Under the pieces are notes generated by a model. The model ran no database searches. It saw only the letters and a list, made by a program, of their open reading frames with translations, and was not told where the DNA came from. A DNA stretch of 64,000 nt, taken from the NCBI GenBank assembly GCA_023374045.1, contig CM041779.1, positions 266,424,131 through 266,488,130 of the forward strand, given 5' to 3'. Both the position numbers and the translations under genes were made by a program. Origin of the DNA: Limonium bicolor. Lineage: Eukaryota > Streptophyta > Magnoliopsida > Caryophyllales > Plumbaginaceae. This document shows positions 10,215 to 23,213 of this stretch, in pieces (within the stretch, counting starts at the first letter, position 1; the number at the start of each line of letters is the position of its first letter).

Positions 10215-10542
10215 GGCCCAGTATTTGCATTTTTACTTCTGTTTTCAGTCCCATACTTTACCCAGTGTTTCTCCAATCTTTTTACATGTAATCTCACATG
10301 TTAAAACACTACCTAGGCCCTTCAAATTGCCTTAGTTCATCCACTTTACATACTTACTAATTCTTACTTGTACAATTTCATTTCCATTCTTTACTTACTC
10401 CTCATTCTTATTCTCGCTTGTGTATACTCCTAATGTCCTTTAAACATCCTTAATTAAGTTCCCAATGATCTTATACTATCATTACCATTCACTTCCTTAC
10501 CTTAATACCCATCTTACGCACTTATTTTTACAGTTTTTGGTT

Positions 10543-10795
10543 GGTCCGGGACCTTGTCCAGGTCTCAAGTCCCGGACCAACTCATGGTCTAAGTCTCGAT
10601 CTCTTTTAATGGTATGGTCCGGGACCTTGTACAAGGTCAAGTCCCGGACCCAGAGGGTTGGAATGTTTCGGCCTATTTTCACTCTATGGTCCGGGTCCTC
10701 TTACAAGGGGTAAGTCCCGGACCTAAACTTTGGCAAATTCTCGGGTGTTTTGAATGGTTGGTCCAGGACCTAATACAAGGCCTAAGTCCCAGACC
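10543..10795. repeat. Inverted-repeat array 2 in LARD-A LTR 1 (four units, ~72 bp)
   Basis: Units start at 10543, 10616, 10687 and 10760. Each is 35-36 bp with left arm GGTCCGGGACC (or variant) and right arm AAGTCCCGGACC, able to fold into a hairpin of about 11-12 bp. Spacers of ~36 bp resemble each other and those of the array at 50418-50675. Confidence 0.9.
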
Positions 10796-11640
10796 AACAC
10801 TGGTCTGCTACAAATTGCGTTTTCTTTCTTGCTCTGTTTCATTCTCTTCCTCCTCTAATCAGTCCCTCATGGTTTCTAATCTTAATCCCTCTTGTTCTAG
10901 CATGTCTTTAACACTTATCCTAGCATTTAAACTTATCCACATTCATCTCTAACCTCATTACCCAACCGACTGATAAGTTACACGCTCTGTCAAATTTTTT
11001 TCCTTATCAGTTGCAGTCTCACCAAGTCGCTGCTGCTACTTCTGTTTCATTTTCTTTCCTCTTCTACAATTGCTACCAGCTTCTAAGTGACATAGTTTTC
11101 TCTCTTAATTTTTTGCAATAGTTTCCCCTAAAACTTTGCGTTATCCTCACACTAGTTGTTCACAAATCAAATCAGTTTCAACCTGCATCAGTTTATATAT
11201 GTGCATTTGACAGTTTATATGTATATGCATCAGTTCCAACCAACGTTTACAGCAGCTCATTCACTTTGTTTTCTTTGACAGATTCTAACTCAACAATTCA
11301 CTAATGCTATCAATACCATTACACTCATTTCACTTATGGCTACGGTAGTTCACATTTGCTAAAGAATATACTTACACACACACACTGCACAAACTGAACA
11401 GAGGTAAACTTACCTTCCGTTCTTGTCTTCTCTTCTTCTTGTTTTCTTGCTCTCCTTTCCTTCTTTTTTTTGTTTCTTTATTCCTTGTTTTAGTTAACGG
11501 AACAACCAAGTTCAAGCCCTCATTGAAACGCCCAACAGCTGAACATGGAACAAGATGTTCACGAGGGCTTTGGTTTTGCATTAGGAGGAATAAAACAGCG
11601 GGAAAACAAGAAGAGTTTAGCTCTTTGCTTACCTTAGAAA

Positions 11641-11650
11641 ATTTATAGGA
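11641..11650 (-). promoter_or_regulatory. Candidate TATA box of LARD-A LTR
   Basis: The minus strand reads TCCTATAAAT about 940 bp into the LTR, comparable in position to the clear TATAAATA about 790 bp into the LARD-B LTR. It is present in LTR 2 (near 21640) and changed in LTR 3 (near 31600). No transcript evidence. Confidence 0.35.
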
Positions 11651-12585
11651 GGGAAATGGGGCTTCAGCTGGTGCTGTCCACGCTTCAGCCGTTCACACCC
11701 ACAAAATAAAGTTGCTTGTTTTGAATTTTTGGAAGGTGGAGATTGTTCTCCTTGAAGAGAGGATTCCAACGGTATATTTTTTGTAGCTTTTGGTGGAGGT
11801 TTGAATGGTTAACAATGGAGGAGAAGTGGGCTGTCTGCTAGGTCTTTCAAAATCGCCATTGGAAGAAAAAGAAATGCAGAAGAGAGTGGTCTGTTGCAGA
11901 GGAAAATCGTGGAGTCAGGGATAGAGTAAGGTACTGTTGCTTCCTTTTTGGTTTTGTTTATTTGCTTGTCTCATAGTACATAATAGATAATTAAAAGGAA
12001 TGTGAGGGAGGTGGGACAAGCGAATCGGCCACCCACACTGTCCCATACAGATTTTTGATTTTATTTTGCAAAAGTGGACACACTAACTTTACTTATTTAC
12101 ACTCTCACCCCACAACTTCTCGTTTTTGACAGTTTTACTAATCGGTACCCATTTTTCGGAATTTTCCCGTTTAATTAATTTTATTGGTTCTAGACCTTCA
12201 TTAATATTTATTAATGACTATTTAATTAATTATAATTGTCACGAGTCTATTTAACCCGCTGTAAGTCACGTTTTCTCGGTTTCCTCGAAAAACGCGCTTC
12301 AACGTTCATTAGTGTTTTTAATCCATTTTAAGGATCGTTTTCTTCGGGAGTTGTTCCCATATATTATTTAGGTCTTATCAAACCTTTAGAATCCCTATAA
12401 TACTCTAACCGAGGTCTCATACCTCCTATTGTTATTTAACGCTTATTTAGCGTTTTCCGCTTTTAAAGCGTTTCTTTATTTCTTTTGGATTTATTTTTCC
12501 TTACTAGTATTAATTAGGTACCATTAGGCCCTTAAATATGTATTAGATTAATTTTAATCCTTATGTTTAAGTTCGGGGTATTTCA

Positions 12586-12604
12586 ATCTACCCCCCTTAG
12601 GAAC
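12586..12604 (-). other. Polypurine tract of LARD-A (first unit)
   Basis: The minus strand reads AAGGGGGGTAGAT immediately before the LTR start TGAAATACCCC. This is where plus-strand DNA synthesis is primed. The same tract and flanking hexamers occur in the second unit (from 22585) and in LARD-B (60288-60302). Confidence 0.85.
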
Positions 12605-12838
12605 TTTGTCCTCAAAGTTGTTCGAGGTTATGGGTTTATTATGCTTACTCATTCTTACGTGTCTAATACCACAGCCATACGTTCTTCCTCCTTACTAATC
12701 CCAACTCAGTTACTCACGGTTCCTACATACTATACCATACCATACCATACCAATGTACAATAACTACTCCGATCCGCATTACTACCGACTATCCGGTTCC
12801 TCATTACCGATTTATACATACATACATACAATGCAAGG

Positions 12839-13213
12839 CTATTCCCAACGCAATGCAATACACAATCCAATCCCGTAGGCGCTCAGGTCATCTAGACACG
12901 GGACTCCTCTATGTCCCGCCGCCCTTGGAATAATACCATATGCTACACTACTATCTTCTCCGGTATAAGCTTCTAGCCAAATCCTTATTCTCAGTCTAAG
13001 GAAGAATCCTTCCCAACCGCTAATTAGAAATCTTTCTAAAGCATCCAACTCCAAGTTCCAATTTATATTCATTACTTCTATCCTATGTGTGATTCTTGTG
13101 ACCACTTGAGGGGAGCTTCGAGAATCATTCGACCCTGATGTGATCAGCATCAGTGTTGAACTATCTTTCCACCCCAATTTGTGTTCGGTTTCCCTTGATC
13201 TGATCAGGATCAA
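12839..13213 (-). CDS. Small ORF in LARD-A internal region 1 (124 codons, unrecognised)
   Basis: The longest sense-strand frame in the internal region, starting MILIRSRETEHKLGW. I recognise no family. The corresponding DNA in LARD-B (about 59510-59660) is similar but broken by stops in this frame, so the similarity is probably nucleotide-level and the ORF may not be translated. An identical copy lies in internal region 2. Confidence 0.2.
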   Translation of the reverse strand: MILIRSRETEHKLGWKDSSTLMLITSGSNDSRSSPQVVTRITHRIEVMNINWNLELDALERFLISGWEGFFLRLRIRIWLEAYTGEDSSVAYGIIPRAAGHRGVPCLDDLSAYGIGLCIALRWE

Positions 13214-14700
13214 GTTCGACTTCCCACATCAGGTTCAACCAAACAATAATTAAATTGTTTTCATTTTCTATCTTTTTATTCTTTCTAGTCGTGGTTGCGA
13301 ATTCATACATCTCCAAAGGATGGAATCAATCCATCAATCGTCCTCACTCTACTTCCCAAATGCTTTACTCCATGGTTCGATCCTAATGCTCATTTCACCA
13401 ACCTTCACTACTTCCATCCATTACTCACCATCATCTCCTATATTCTAACTACGGAATACTACACTTATAAGATTTAGTTGGCTTCAATGTTTTAAATATT
13501 TTACTTACGATTCCACTACTCATAAACTTCATTCATCTACTATCCTCATTCATTTCGTACTACTTCTTCAAAGGTTACAATACTTGTGGAGCTCCGTCCA
13601 CTACTCATTACTTTTCTTTTACTAATACTCTTACACTGGGTTACAAGATGGGTATATTCGTCCTATGGTATTTGCATCTCTAGTGCCTAATTACCCTAAT
13701 TTCAATATGAATGAATACATATGTTTATTTAACATAAGTACCAGTCATCCAATCAATTCTCATTTGTGCTATGCACATTATAGTTTATGTGTTTTATTCA
13801 CAAAACTTACATTAAGCGGTTTTCGCTCTACCCCCCTTAAAGGGGATTGCGCCCACGTAATCACCCATATGTTAATATTAAACATTGGTTATTTAATTCG
13901 GGCAATCCGAAGCGCTTAGCTTCACTACAGTATGTTATGTACTATGCTCTGGTCAAAGGGTCTTAACCATACCAATGGTTTAGTCTTTGCACCAAGAGTT
14001 CCTATATGAGTTTATTTAACTCATATTTAATTCGATTCTAGCCTAATCGGCTTCAAGGCATTAATAGCCATTATATTATGCTCACTAGGTACATTAATCT
14101 TCTAGCTAGGGCCCACTAGCTTCTGCTGCGCGACCCTGATAACTTGGGTTATTCACCCTTCTTGTTATCCTTAATGTGCTATACATTACCTTCTCATCCG
14201 TCTATTATGGGGATAAGGTTTACTAAACAACTGCGGTATTCTTTTACCGTGTTTGAACTCAACGAGTTACGATTTATAACCAGCTCTCTGGTAATCTACT
14301 GCACATGCTATTCGTGCTTCCATGATTATTCGTTAAGTTCCTCCGACTTATTTTCGGGTGAGGTTAAGTCACTACTTAGTTGTAGTACTTCCTCTGTTGT
14401 CACTAGCTTCTAAATCATACCAGTTCTCCTGGTTCGGTACAAGTGTCCTTTACTTGTATGACCTTGCATTGATATGCGTCGGTTCTAGTGACTTTCTTAA
14501 GTCTCCCTTCACCTTTTATTCCATTGGAATTCAGATCTGTGATTGTTAGTGTGTTTCGCACTCTTCGTGCTTCTTTGGCCTTAGGCCGCATGGTTGTTGC
14601 TAAGCTTGCTTAATTGGCTTGCCATGTCTGTTGGTGAAAAAGAAGGATTTACTACGGTTTACATTCTCCATATCCCTAGCCATCCCATTAGATCATTAGC

Positions 14701-14753
14701 TGCACAAGTGCAATACCAAAACACTCAGTCATACAGAGTGCAGAGGCGTAAAC
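14701..14753 (-). other. Conserved non-coding block of LARD internal regions (copy 1)
   Basis: The sequence around CAATACCAAAACACTCAGTC and CAGAGTGCAGAGGCGTAAAC is almost identical to the reverse complement of 58111-58165 (LARD-B) and of 48565-48619. The surrounding sequence is far more diverged. Confidence 0.75.
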
Positions 14754-17700
14754 GCTTGACAGTAAGTCACTTATGTGATAGGAAAGGATATTTCTGTGTG
14801 TCATCTCATACTTATACTCCTTGTTATTGCTTAACTATTCCCTCATAGCGGTCGCCTGTTGCGCACCGTATTCTTACTCATTGTACAACATTGCTTTTAC
14901 TGTTTCTGTTACTGTGGTAGTTCATTTTTACTTAGTGACATTGTCCTTGGCACCATTTCCTTATGGTGTAAATATACTAGGAGTTCCCTGTGTTTGTGTG
15001 TATGACGGTTGTCGTAGCATACGACAATCTTATTATCTTCCCAATGTGGAGATGTCTTATTCCACTTAGGTTTTATGTGTAGGTTAACTTACCTCACATT
15101 CTATCATCATTTGTGATACAATTTACCAAGTATCTTGGTTGACCAAGGATGAGATAACTCATCGGGTCGTAAGCTCTCTTGAGCGTTAGTCATTCATGGT
15201 GTTCGATGTGTGTTCACATTAATTGCTTTGATAATTATTGCCTTTTAGTGCTGAGCATTGGTTTAGGCTCTGGCTGTGTAGTTTTGCTTGTATGTATATT
15301 ACCAGGACATCCCATGAAACTTCAAGGGTTTTCTGGTCCCGTTCTCCAATTGGAGGGTATTCTATCACTGACAAGTGAAATCTCTCGTTGAGGGGTTGTC
15401 TCCACTCATAGGTCTCATGTCCAGGTTATCATATTGGTGTTTATACAACGGTTCACCACATGCTTGAGTGCATATGGAGTATGCTTACTCCTGAAGTCCT
15501 AATGGTTTGGAAAATCTCATTTCCTTTTTCCATCGCCCTTGACAATATTTATAAGCGTAGGCTTATTGTTATAACAGATGGAAGCCTTTCCAAGGGTTCA
15601 CATCTTCACCACATTGGTGGTCTTTGGCTAACGAGGGGTACCTTCCCTTGGGTTTCTTGTAGTGTCCAAATGTGGACTAGGCCAATGTTGGCATTATCAT
15701 GATTCTCATGCCTCTGTGCTACCATTGCTACAGAAGGCATGGCGGTAATTAAGAACTCCGTCAACTGTATACTAGGCTGATGCTCTAGTGACAGTGACAT
15801 TGAGTTGGCCATTACTCCAAGCCACTCAGAATGTTGGGTTTGAATTTATGGTCCAGTTGTTGATTTCTTGTCGTATGAGGCAATATTTCTTGCAATCTAT
15901 GCTTTTGCAAGCTGCTTATACATGTTTCCACTCCATGTATACTGTCATGGGTTGGAGGTATTATTGGGCTCCATGGTAAGTCGTGGCATCACGCTTCCGT
16001 CCATAGGAGACCTTCTTAGGCAAATGGTGTTAATAAGTGTCTCCCAGTATCTTAGGCATTTCCTGTTAAGTGAAATCCCTTCGGGTCCGTGTTCGTTCTA
16101 ACTCTCGTGCTTTTATCATGTCGATGTTGTTCGACTGTTGCAATGCAGACACCCTTCAAGGATTGCTCCTGAGTGCTGTTGAAGCATGTCGTTACATCCG
16201 GCTAATGTTGATGACATGTTGTCCACTGTACCTTCTTGTGGTGTTGTACTTGAGTTTTCCCCTTTTGGGTCATGACGTCTCCCGTCCTTGGGTAGACTGT
16301 TTATGCTTGTTCCTAGTGTTTGAGACTAGGTTTGGTATTCCCTTCAATGATGGAGTATACTTGCAGTAATCTTGGGGTTGCTCTTGGGAATTCTGTCCAA
16401 TTTGTTGAGCATCGTGGTGTTCACGTTAGGCGATTGCCTTACTATGTTTAGGCTGGGTATACCTTCCAGCTGTCATGTATTGTTTGGATTATTTGAGACA
16501 TATCCAATGTCTATACTTACTAGTATGTGCTCTTGCACTTCCTAGTTCTTATTCCTCATCTTCAGATGGGTTCTCTGAGTTCCTTGATACTTGCTCGTCT
16601 GAGGTGTCCAGCTGTTCTGATTGAACTCACTCATGGTCCGTAGAACGGAGTTTACTACTTCCCGTGTGTCGCACACTACATGTATACATACGTGGGGTAC
16701 CATATTGATACGTTACCACTTACCCAACTATATGTCGGGCCCGCAAGCTCCTTCGGAGTGCGGTTGTCCCACATCCCGTAACGGGTATACTCTTAGTGTT
16801 CGTCACACGCCTAGGTGAAGTATTCTGTTGCCAACTCCTCTTGTATCATCCTATGATACTCACCATAATGCTGTTGGTCTGGTTTTAAAATCCAAGGTTT
16901 TTAAAAGAGGGTTGTGGTTTTGAAAAGAAATTTTTGGGTTTTAAAACAATGGTTCGGTGTTAAAAGAAATCTCTCATGGCATAGCCACGTTTGAGGTCTT
17001 AACCAAGTCTAGCCTCTCGCTGACTGGTATGTTCTAAATACAGTGGTCGGGCCTTTAGGCCTTTCCAAGGCTCCATACGTCTGGTTGTTAGGATGTGTGA
17101 TCCTGTGGTTGTTTCGTTACAGTCACCGTACATTACTATGTACTTGTGACGTGTTAGTGTTCCTTTACATATCTCTGTCTTTACTGCACTTGCCTTGGCA
17201 AGTGCGTGGTATCGGTGGTTTTTGGTTAATCCTATACCAATCTTGGTATTGTTTCTGCTTGTATTTAATAGTCTTGTTAACCTTTCCCTTGATCTTATTG
17301 ATCTACAATTGGTATACTCGCCCCTTTAGGTAGCTTCTTGGTGGTCTAGACGTGGCTGTCGTAGATCTGGTATTTCCCATTCCGTGGAGATTCCCGTTTC
17401 ATTTGGTTTATTGTCGTTCCTTGTGGCTCGCCCCCACACATCTGGGGTGGTTACTGAGCCTTCCTTGTTTAGGCACTACTCCCGTAGTCCTATTGGGTTA
17501 TATCGCATGGTTGTTCTTGTAGTTGTCTGAGCTATATTGTCCAGGTGTTGCAACCTTGATGGCATCGTAGTTTTGGAGTTAACCGCTTCCGACTATGTCC
17601 TTAGTCGGCTAGCATACCGTTGGTGGTATTATTCAAGTATTACTATCCCGTAGACTTGTGTCTCGGGTTCCGTTACCGCTCCCTTTTTCATTCCGTTGCA

Positions 17701-18142
17701 CGGTTAGTGCTTCTGTCCTGCGGTTGGTTGACCAGCTAGGTTTCGCGACTGCTAAGCAGGTCGCCCCATGCTGTTGCAAGTTATAGCCTCCTCGTGGTTG
17801 GAGTGCTCATTCTACCGCTATTACGTGCGGGGTTGTGGTTCAACCGGGAACTATCTCCGGGACTTCCAGTTCTTGGAATCTACTACATGTCGGTTCTTGT
17901 TTACTGTGTGATTGATTCACTACTGCCAGATCGGGTTTCCCCGAGTATGAGAAGACTTTTCTTCTCTCTGGCGTCCTTTCCCAAGTTACACAGTGGGGTT
18001 TGCGGCGGGCGGGACTTGTATTGTAGGTATCCGGTACTCACCGGTAGTTTCTAACTAGCATATCTCTAATGCTAACACTCAGCCCTTAGCCCTAAGCTTC
18101 TAATTCCTAACTCGGTATTCCTAAACTCGGTATTTCCAGTCA

Positions 18143-18164
18143 TCAGAGCGACACTTCGCTCTGA
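18143..18164 (-). other. Perfect hairpin overlapping the LARD-A primer-binding site (unit 1)
   Basis: TCAGAGCGA and TCGCTCTGA form a 9-bp perfect stem around a 4-base loop (AGTG on the minus strand). The first arm includes the last seven bases of the primer-binding site. The second arm includes GCTCTGA, which matches the initiator tRNA 3' end itself. Confidence 0.85.
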
Positions 18165-18169
18165 TACCA
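18158..18169 (-). promoter_or_regulatory. Primer-binding site of LARD-A (initiator Met-tRNA), unit 1
   Basis: The minus strand reads TGGTATCAGAGC five bases inside the LTR 2 end. It is complementary to the 3' end of plant initiator methionine tRNA, the usual primer of chromoviruses. This fixes the element's orientation as minus. Confidence 0.92.
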
Positions 18170-18174
18170 CTTTT

Positions 18175-21100
18175 TGTAACATCCCTACCATTAATACATG
18201 CTTACCGTCCAATCTCCTTACACGTCAGATACACGCAGCGGATATTTACTTACATACTATGGGTGATACAATGCCGTTAACCACCCACGTGGCTAACAAG
18301 GCTACTACTACTGCTTACGGCATCGGTCTGATGGACCGGAATCCCGAGTATTACATATCTACCTATATATTTCATACCCCAATACACGCTACATTCTTCC
18401 ATTCGATACAATACTTCAAATACCATACAATATAATCCACATACCGAGTTTACTAAGATCCTTATACAAATATACTACCTCTTCAAAGTTCATACGTACT
18501 CACTACGAGACTACTTACTACCCGTTCCTCACAAACTACTTACTCCTAATTACAAGGGTGTGCCTCCGGTCTCTTCCTTGACCATATTCGCTTCGGGTAC
18601 CTGCACACTAAAAAAATGTCCCCCGAAGGGGTCAGCTTTCGCCGAGCATGATAACCGCATACCCCGCGTACTAGTGAGGGTACGCCGACCACTTGGTCGA
18701 ATACATGCAGTTCATTTTCATACAAGCATACATGCATATGCTCTTACACACAGTACAATAATACTTACACAACATACATACATACAATTCATTACATACA
18801 AGGAATACGATATAACCATTCAATACTCACTTACCTTCTTCCGAATACACATACTTACTACATACACAAAGTACAGTTCTTGTTAGCTTCATTGTTCCAC
18901 CCGGGTTAATCGGGTGGAGATTACTCTTTACTCGTTACTTCATACATACGCATACATACTCATACATACTTACGGATCCATACTTATTTATCTTACTCTT
19001 ACTCAAGTTAAGTCGTCGGGACCTCCGGCCCTGGGGACTACACCGTCCCACCTCCGGGCTTTACTTGACTCACTAATCCGGGATGCTACCCATTTAAGGG
19101 ATTTGGGCCGCGGACCAGTTTAAGAGTCAGGAATTGCAGCCAACCTCTTGTGACTCCGCATCCTCACGCGTGGCCGAAGCTATATCGGACTTGTACTCAT
19201 TCCAATTTACTCACTTAAGTTAGGAGTTAGATAGTTAGGAATTAGCACAAGTCAACATCCAGGCCACAATAATACAATACACATATACACATACATACGA
19301 GGTACAATACATTACGCAAGTACAATACGAGGTTCGAATACGATTCATCATCATTCATATATTTCATGAATTATACAAACTAGTGCTCAAGACAATAAAT
19401 ATCAAGCACAACATAAGTCAAGCACAGGTAAGTGCAATATAGTCCGATTCATGCTTATCTTATTTAGGTGGTCAAATAAGCACACAAATCGGGGTAACCA
19501 AATTAGGATACAGGGCATGAAGAAATCATACCTTTCACCGTTGTACTTGTATCCCAACGTTCCTCCGGTATTCACAATTCAAATCCTATGATATACATAC
19601 AACCGAATAATTAATCTAACTATCATTAACTTAATTCGGTTACCCTTACGTTCCTAACTCATACTTACTAGGTCTTCACATTCCTATACTTACATTTTAT
19701 TTACTTACTTTTAATTACTTAACAATGGTTTACTTACACATATATGCACGTATGTATAGGTGGGTATACATATACATACATACATACATATACTAACCAT
19801 AGTCTTATAGTTTTTTTTTTTTGTAAGTTTTGACCCGACCGAACTTGCGACCGACCTTGCAAGTTCGGTCCGAGTCAGTAGGTTACATCGGGTGAAAATT
19901 CCAGGGCCGACCGACCTTGCAAGTCCGGTCCAAGGTCGGTCCATTCCAGTAAGTTACTTAACGGAAAAATTTTAGCCCGACCGACCTTGCAAGTCCGGTC
20001 GCAAGGTCGGTCCATTCCAGTAGTTGCTTGACGGAATTTTTCTGGCCGACCGAACTTGCATGTCCGGTCGCAAGTCCGGTCGATTCCAGTAGGTTACAGA
20101 CGGGAGAATTTTTCTGGTCTGACCGAACTTGCAAGTCCGGTCGCAAGTCCGGTCGATTCCAGAAGCTTTCCCGTCTTTGTAAATCTGGGCTCGACCGAAC
20201 TTGCAAGTCCGGTCGCAAGTTCGGTCCGGCCAGTATTTGCATTTTTACTTCTGTTTTCAGTCCCATACTTTACCCAGTGTTTCTCCAATCTTTTACATGT
20301 AATCTCACATGTTTAAACACTACCTAGGCCCTTCAAATTGCCTTAGTTCATCCACTTTACATACTTACTAATTCTTACTTGTACAATTTCATTTCCATTC
20401 TTTACTTACTCCTCATTCTTATTCTCGCTTGTGTATACTCCTAATGTCCTTTAAACTCCTTAATTAAGTTCCCAATGATCTTATACTATCATTACCATTC
20501 ACTTCCTTACCCTAATACCCATCTTACGCACTTATTTTTACAGTTTTTGGTTGGTCCGGGACCTTGTCTAGGTCTCAAGTCCCGGACCAACTCATGGTTC
20601 TAAGTCTCGACCTTTTAATGGTATGGTCCGGGACCTTGTACTAGGTCAAGTCCCGGACCCAGAGGGTTGGAATGTTTCGGCCTATTTTCACTCTATGGTC
20701 CGGGTCCTCTTACAAGGGGTAAGTCCCGGACCTAAACTTTGGCAAATTCTGGGTGTTTTGAATGGTTGGTCCGGGACCTAATACAAGGCCTAAGTCCCGG
20801 ACCAACACTGGTCTGCTACAAATTGCGTTTCTTTCTTGCTCTGTTTCATTCTCTTCCTCCTCTAATCAGTCCCTCATGGTTTCTAATCTTAATCCCTCTT
20901 TTTCTAGCATGTCTTTAACACTTATCCTAGCATTTAAACTTATCCACATTCATCTCTAACCTCATTACCCAACCGACTGATAAGTTACACGCTCTGTCAA
21001 ATTTTTTTCCTTATCAGTTGCAGTCTCCCAAGTCGCTGCTGCTACTTCTGTTTCATTTTCTTTCCTCTTCTCAATTGCTACCAGCTTCTAAGTGACATAG

Positions 21101-22584
21101 TTTTCTCTCTTAATTTTTTGCAATAGTTTCCCCTAAAACTTTGCGTTATCCTCACACTAGTTTTCAAAATCAAATCAGTTTCAACCTGCATCAGTTTATA
21201 TATGTGCATTTGACAGTTTTATGTATATGCATCAGTTCCAACCAACGTTTACAGCAGCTCATTCACTTTGTTTTCTTTGACAGATTCTAACTAACAATTC
21301 ACTAATGCTATCAATACATTACACTCATTTCACTTATGGCTCGGTAGTTCACATTTGCTAAAGAATATACTTACACACACACTGCACAAACTGAACAGAG
21401 GTAAACTTACCTTCCGTTCTTGTCTTCTCTTCTTCTTGTTTTCTTGCTCTCATTTCCTTCTTTGTTTTTGTTTCTTTATTCCTTGTTTTAGTTAACGGAA
21501 CAACCAAGTTCAAGCCCTCATTGAAACGCCCAACAGCTGAACATGGAACAAGATGTTCACGAGGGCTTTGGTTTTGCATTAGGAGGAATAAAACAGCGGG
21601 AAAACAAGAAGAGTTTAGCTCTTTGCTTACCTTAGAAAATTTATAGGAGGGAAATGGGGCTTCAGCTGGTGCTGTCCACGCTTCAGCCGTTCACACCCAC
21701 AAAATAAAGTTGCTTGTTTTGAATTTTTGGAAGGTGGAGATTGTTCTCCTTGAAGAGAGGATTCCAACGGTATATTTTTTGTAGCTTTTGGTGGAGGTTT
21801 GAATGGTTAACAATGGAGGAGAAGTGGGCTGTCTGCTAGGTCTTTCAAAATCGCCATTGGAAGAAAAAAGAAATGCAGAAGAGAGTGGTCTGTTGCAGAG
21901 GAAAATCGTGGAGTCAGGGATAGAGTAAGGTACTGTTGCTTCCTTTTTGGTTTTGTTTATTTGCTTGTCTCATAGTACATAATAGATAATTAAAAGGAAT
22001 GTGAGGGAGGTGGGACAAGCGAATCGGCCACCCACACTGTCCCATACAGATTTTTGATTTTATTTTGCAAAAGTGGACACACTAACTTTACTTATTTACA
22101 CTCTCACCCCACAACTTCTCGTTTTTGACAGTTTTACTAATCGGTACCCATTTTTCGGAATTTTCCCGTTTAATTAATTTTATTGGTTCTAGACCTTCAT
22201 TAATATTTATTAATGACTATTTAATTAATTATAATTGTCACGAGTCTATTTAACCCGCTGTAAGTCACGTTTTCTCGGTTTCCTCGAAAAACGCGCTTCA
22301 ACGTTCATTAGTGTTTTTAATCCATTTTAAGGATCCGTTTTCTTCGGGAGTTGTTCCCATATATTATTTAGGTCTTATCAAACCTTTAGAATCCCTATAA
22401 TACTCTAACCGAGGTCTCATACCTCCTATTGTTATTTAACGCTTATTTAGCGTTTTCCGCTTTTAAAGCGTTCTTTATTTCTTTTGGATTTATTTTTCCT
22501 TACTAGTATTAATTAGGTACCATTAGGCCCTTAAATATGTATTAGATTAATTTTAATCCTTATGTTTAAGTTCGGGGTATTTCA
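18175..22584 (-). repeat. LARD-A LTR 2 (shared middle LTR)
   Basis: 4,410 bp. It serves as 5' LTR of the low-coordinate unit (primer site at 18158) and as 3' LTR of the high-coordinate unit (polypurine tract from 22585). Inverted-repeat arrays lie at 19837-20229 (array 1) and 20553-20803 (array 2, units at 20553, 20625, 20697, 20768). CCACGTGG is at 18285-18292. Compared with LTR 1 it shows scattered one- or two-base indels, mostly losses. Confidence 0.9.
19837..20803. repeat. Inverted-repeat arrays 1 and 2 in LARD-A LTR 2
   Basis: The same two arrays as in LTR 1: GACCGAACTTGC-type palindromes at 19837-20229 and GGTCCGGGACC-type palindromes at 20553-20803. Array 2 spacings are 72, 72 and 71 bp. 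Confidence 0.9.
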
Positions 22585-22838
22585 ATCTACCCCCCTTAGG
22601 AACTTTGTCCTCAAAGTTGTTCGAGGTTATGGGTTTATTATGCTTACTCATTCTTACGTGTCTAATACCACAGCCATACGTTCTTCCTCCTTACTAATCC
22701 CAACTCAGTTACTCACGGTTCCTACATACTATACCATACCATACCATACCATACCAATGTACAATAACTACTCCGATCCGCATTACTACCGACTATCCGG
22801 TTCCTCATTACCGATTTATACATACATACAATGCAAGG

Positions 22839-23213
22839 CTATTCCCAACGCAATGCAATACACAATCCAATCCCGTAGGCGCTCAGGTCATCTAGACACG
22901 GGACTCCTCTATGTCCCGCCGCCCTTGGAATAATACCATATGCTACACTACTATCTTCTCCGGTATAAGCTTCTAGCCAAATCCTTATTCTCAGTCTAAG
23001 GAAGAATCCTTCCCAACCGCTAATTAGAAATCTTTCTAAAGCATCCAACTCCAAGTTCCAATTTATATTCATTACTTCTATCCTATGTGTGATTCTTGTG
23101 ACCACTTGAGGGGAGCTTCGAGAATCATTCGACCCTGATGTGATCAGCATCAGTGTTGAACTATCTTTCCACCCCAATTTGTGTTCGGTTTCCCTTGATC
23201 TGATCAGGATCAA
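22839..23213 (-). CDS. Small ORF in LARD-A internal region 2 (124 codons, unrecognised)
   Basis: Second copy of the 12839-13213 frame with the same predicted protein. No known family. Identity between copies reflects recent duplication, not selection on coding. Confidence 0.2.
   Translation of the reverse strand: MILIRSRETEHKLGWKDSSTLMLITSGSNDSRSSPQVVTRITHRIEVMNINWNLELDALERFLISGWEGFFLRLRIRIWLEAYTGEDSSVAYGIIPRAAGHRGVPCLDDLSAYGIGLCIALRWE

Larger units (their letters stand above)
8171..12585 (-). repeat. LARD-A LTR 1 (3' LTR)
   Basis: 4,415 bp, plus-strand TGTAACACCC to GGGGTATTTCA; minus-strand start TGAAATACCCC. It contains two inverted-repeat arrays (9821-10214 and 10543-10795), a CCACGTGG palindrome (8281-8288) and a candidate TATA box (11641-11650, minus). 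Its outer left end reads ACACCCATACC where LTRs 2 and 3 read ACATCCCTACC, so it differs slightly from the other two. No coding potential is seen; the short ORFs across the arrays are repeat artefacts. Confidence 0.88.
12586..18174 (-). other. LARD-A internal region 1 (non-coding)
   Basis: 5,589 bp between LTR 1 and LTR 2. No gag, protease, RT, RNase H or integrase motif is visible on either strand; open frames are short (<125 codons) and scattered. It is collinear with the LARD-B internal region (55478-60302), with recognisable similarity next to the primer site, in a conserved block at 14701-14753, and near 13140-13200. Shared non-coding sequence between diverged families suggests RNA-level signals rather than decayed genes. 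Positions 16880-16960 carry several TTTTAAAA tracts. Confidence 0.85.

Noticed and set aside
9791..10297. ORF of 168 codons across the LARD-A array on the minus strand, with repeated RPDLRPD/ASSVGQ-like motifs
   Set aside because: All frames over the palindromes are open by base composition, frames overlap on both strands, and indels between LTR copies break them. Not a protein gene.
10543..10795. CRISPR-like layout: ~36-bp repeats alternating with ~36-bp spacers
   Set aside because: The repeats lie inside plant LTRs, are internally palindromic, vary between units, the spacers resemble each other, and no cas gene is present.
16070..16369. 99-codon plus-strand ORF with hydrophobic stretches in the LARD-A internal region, identical in both units
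   Set aside because: It is antisense to the element, has no recognised family, and its identity is explained by recent duplication.
18158..18169. Possible tRNA gene fragment (GCTCTGATACCA on the plus strand)
   Set aside because: Only the 3' 12 bases of initiator tRNA are matched and the position next to the LTR identifies it as a primer-binding site; no cloverleaf is present.
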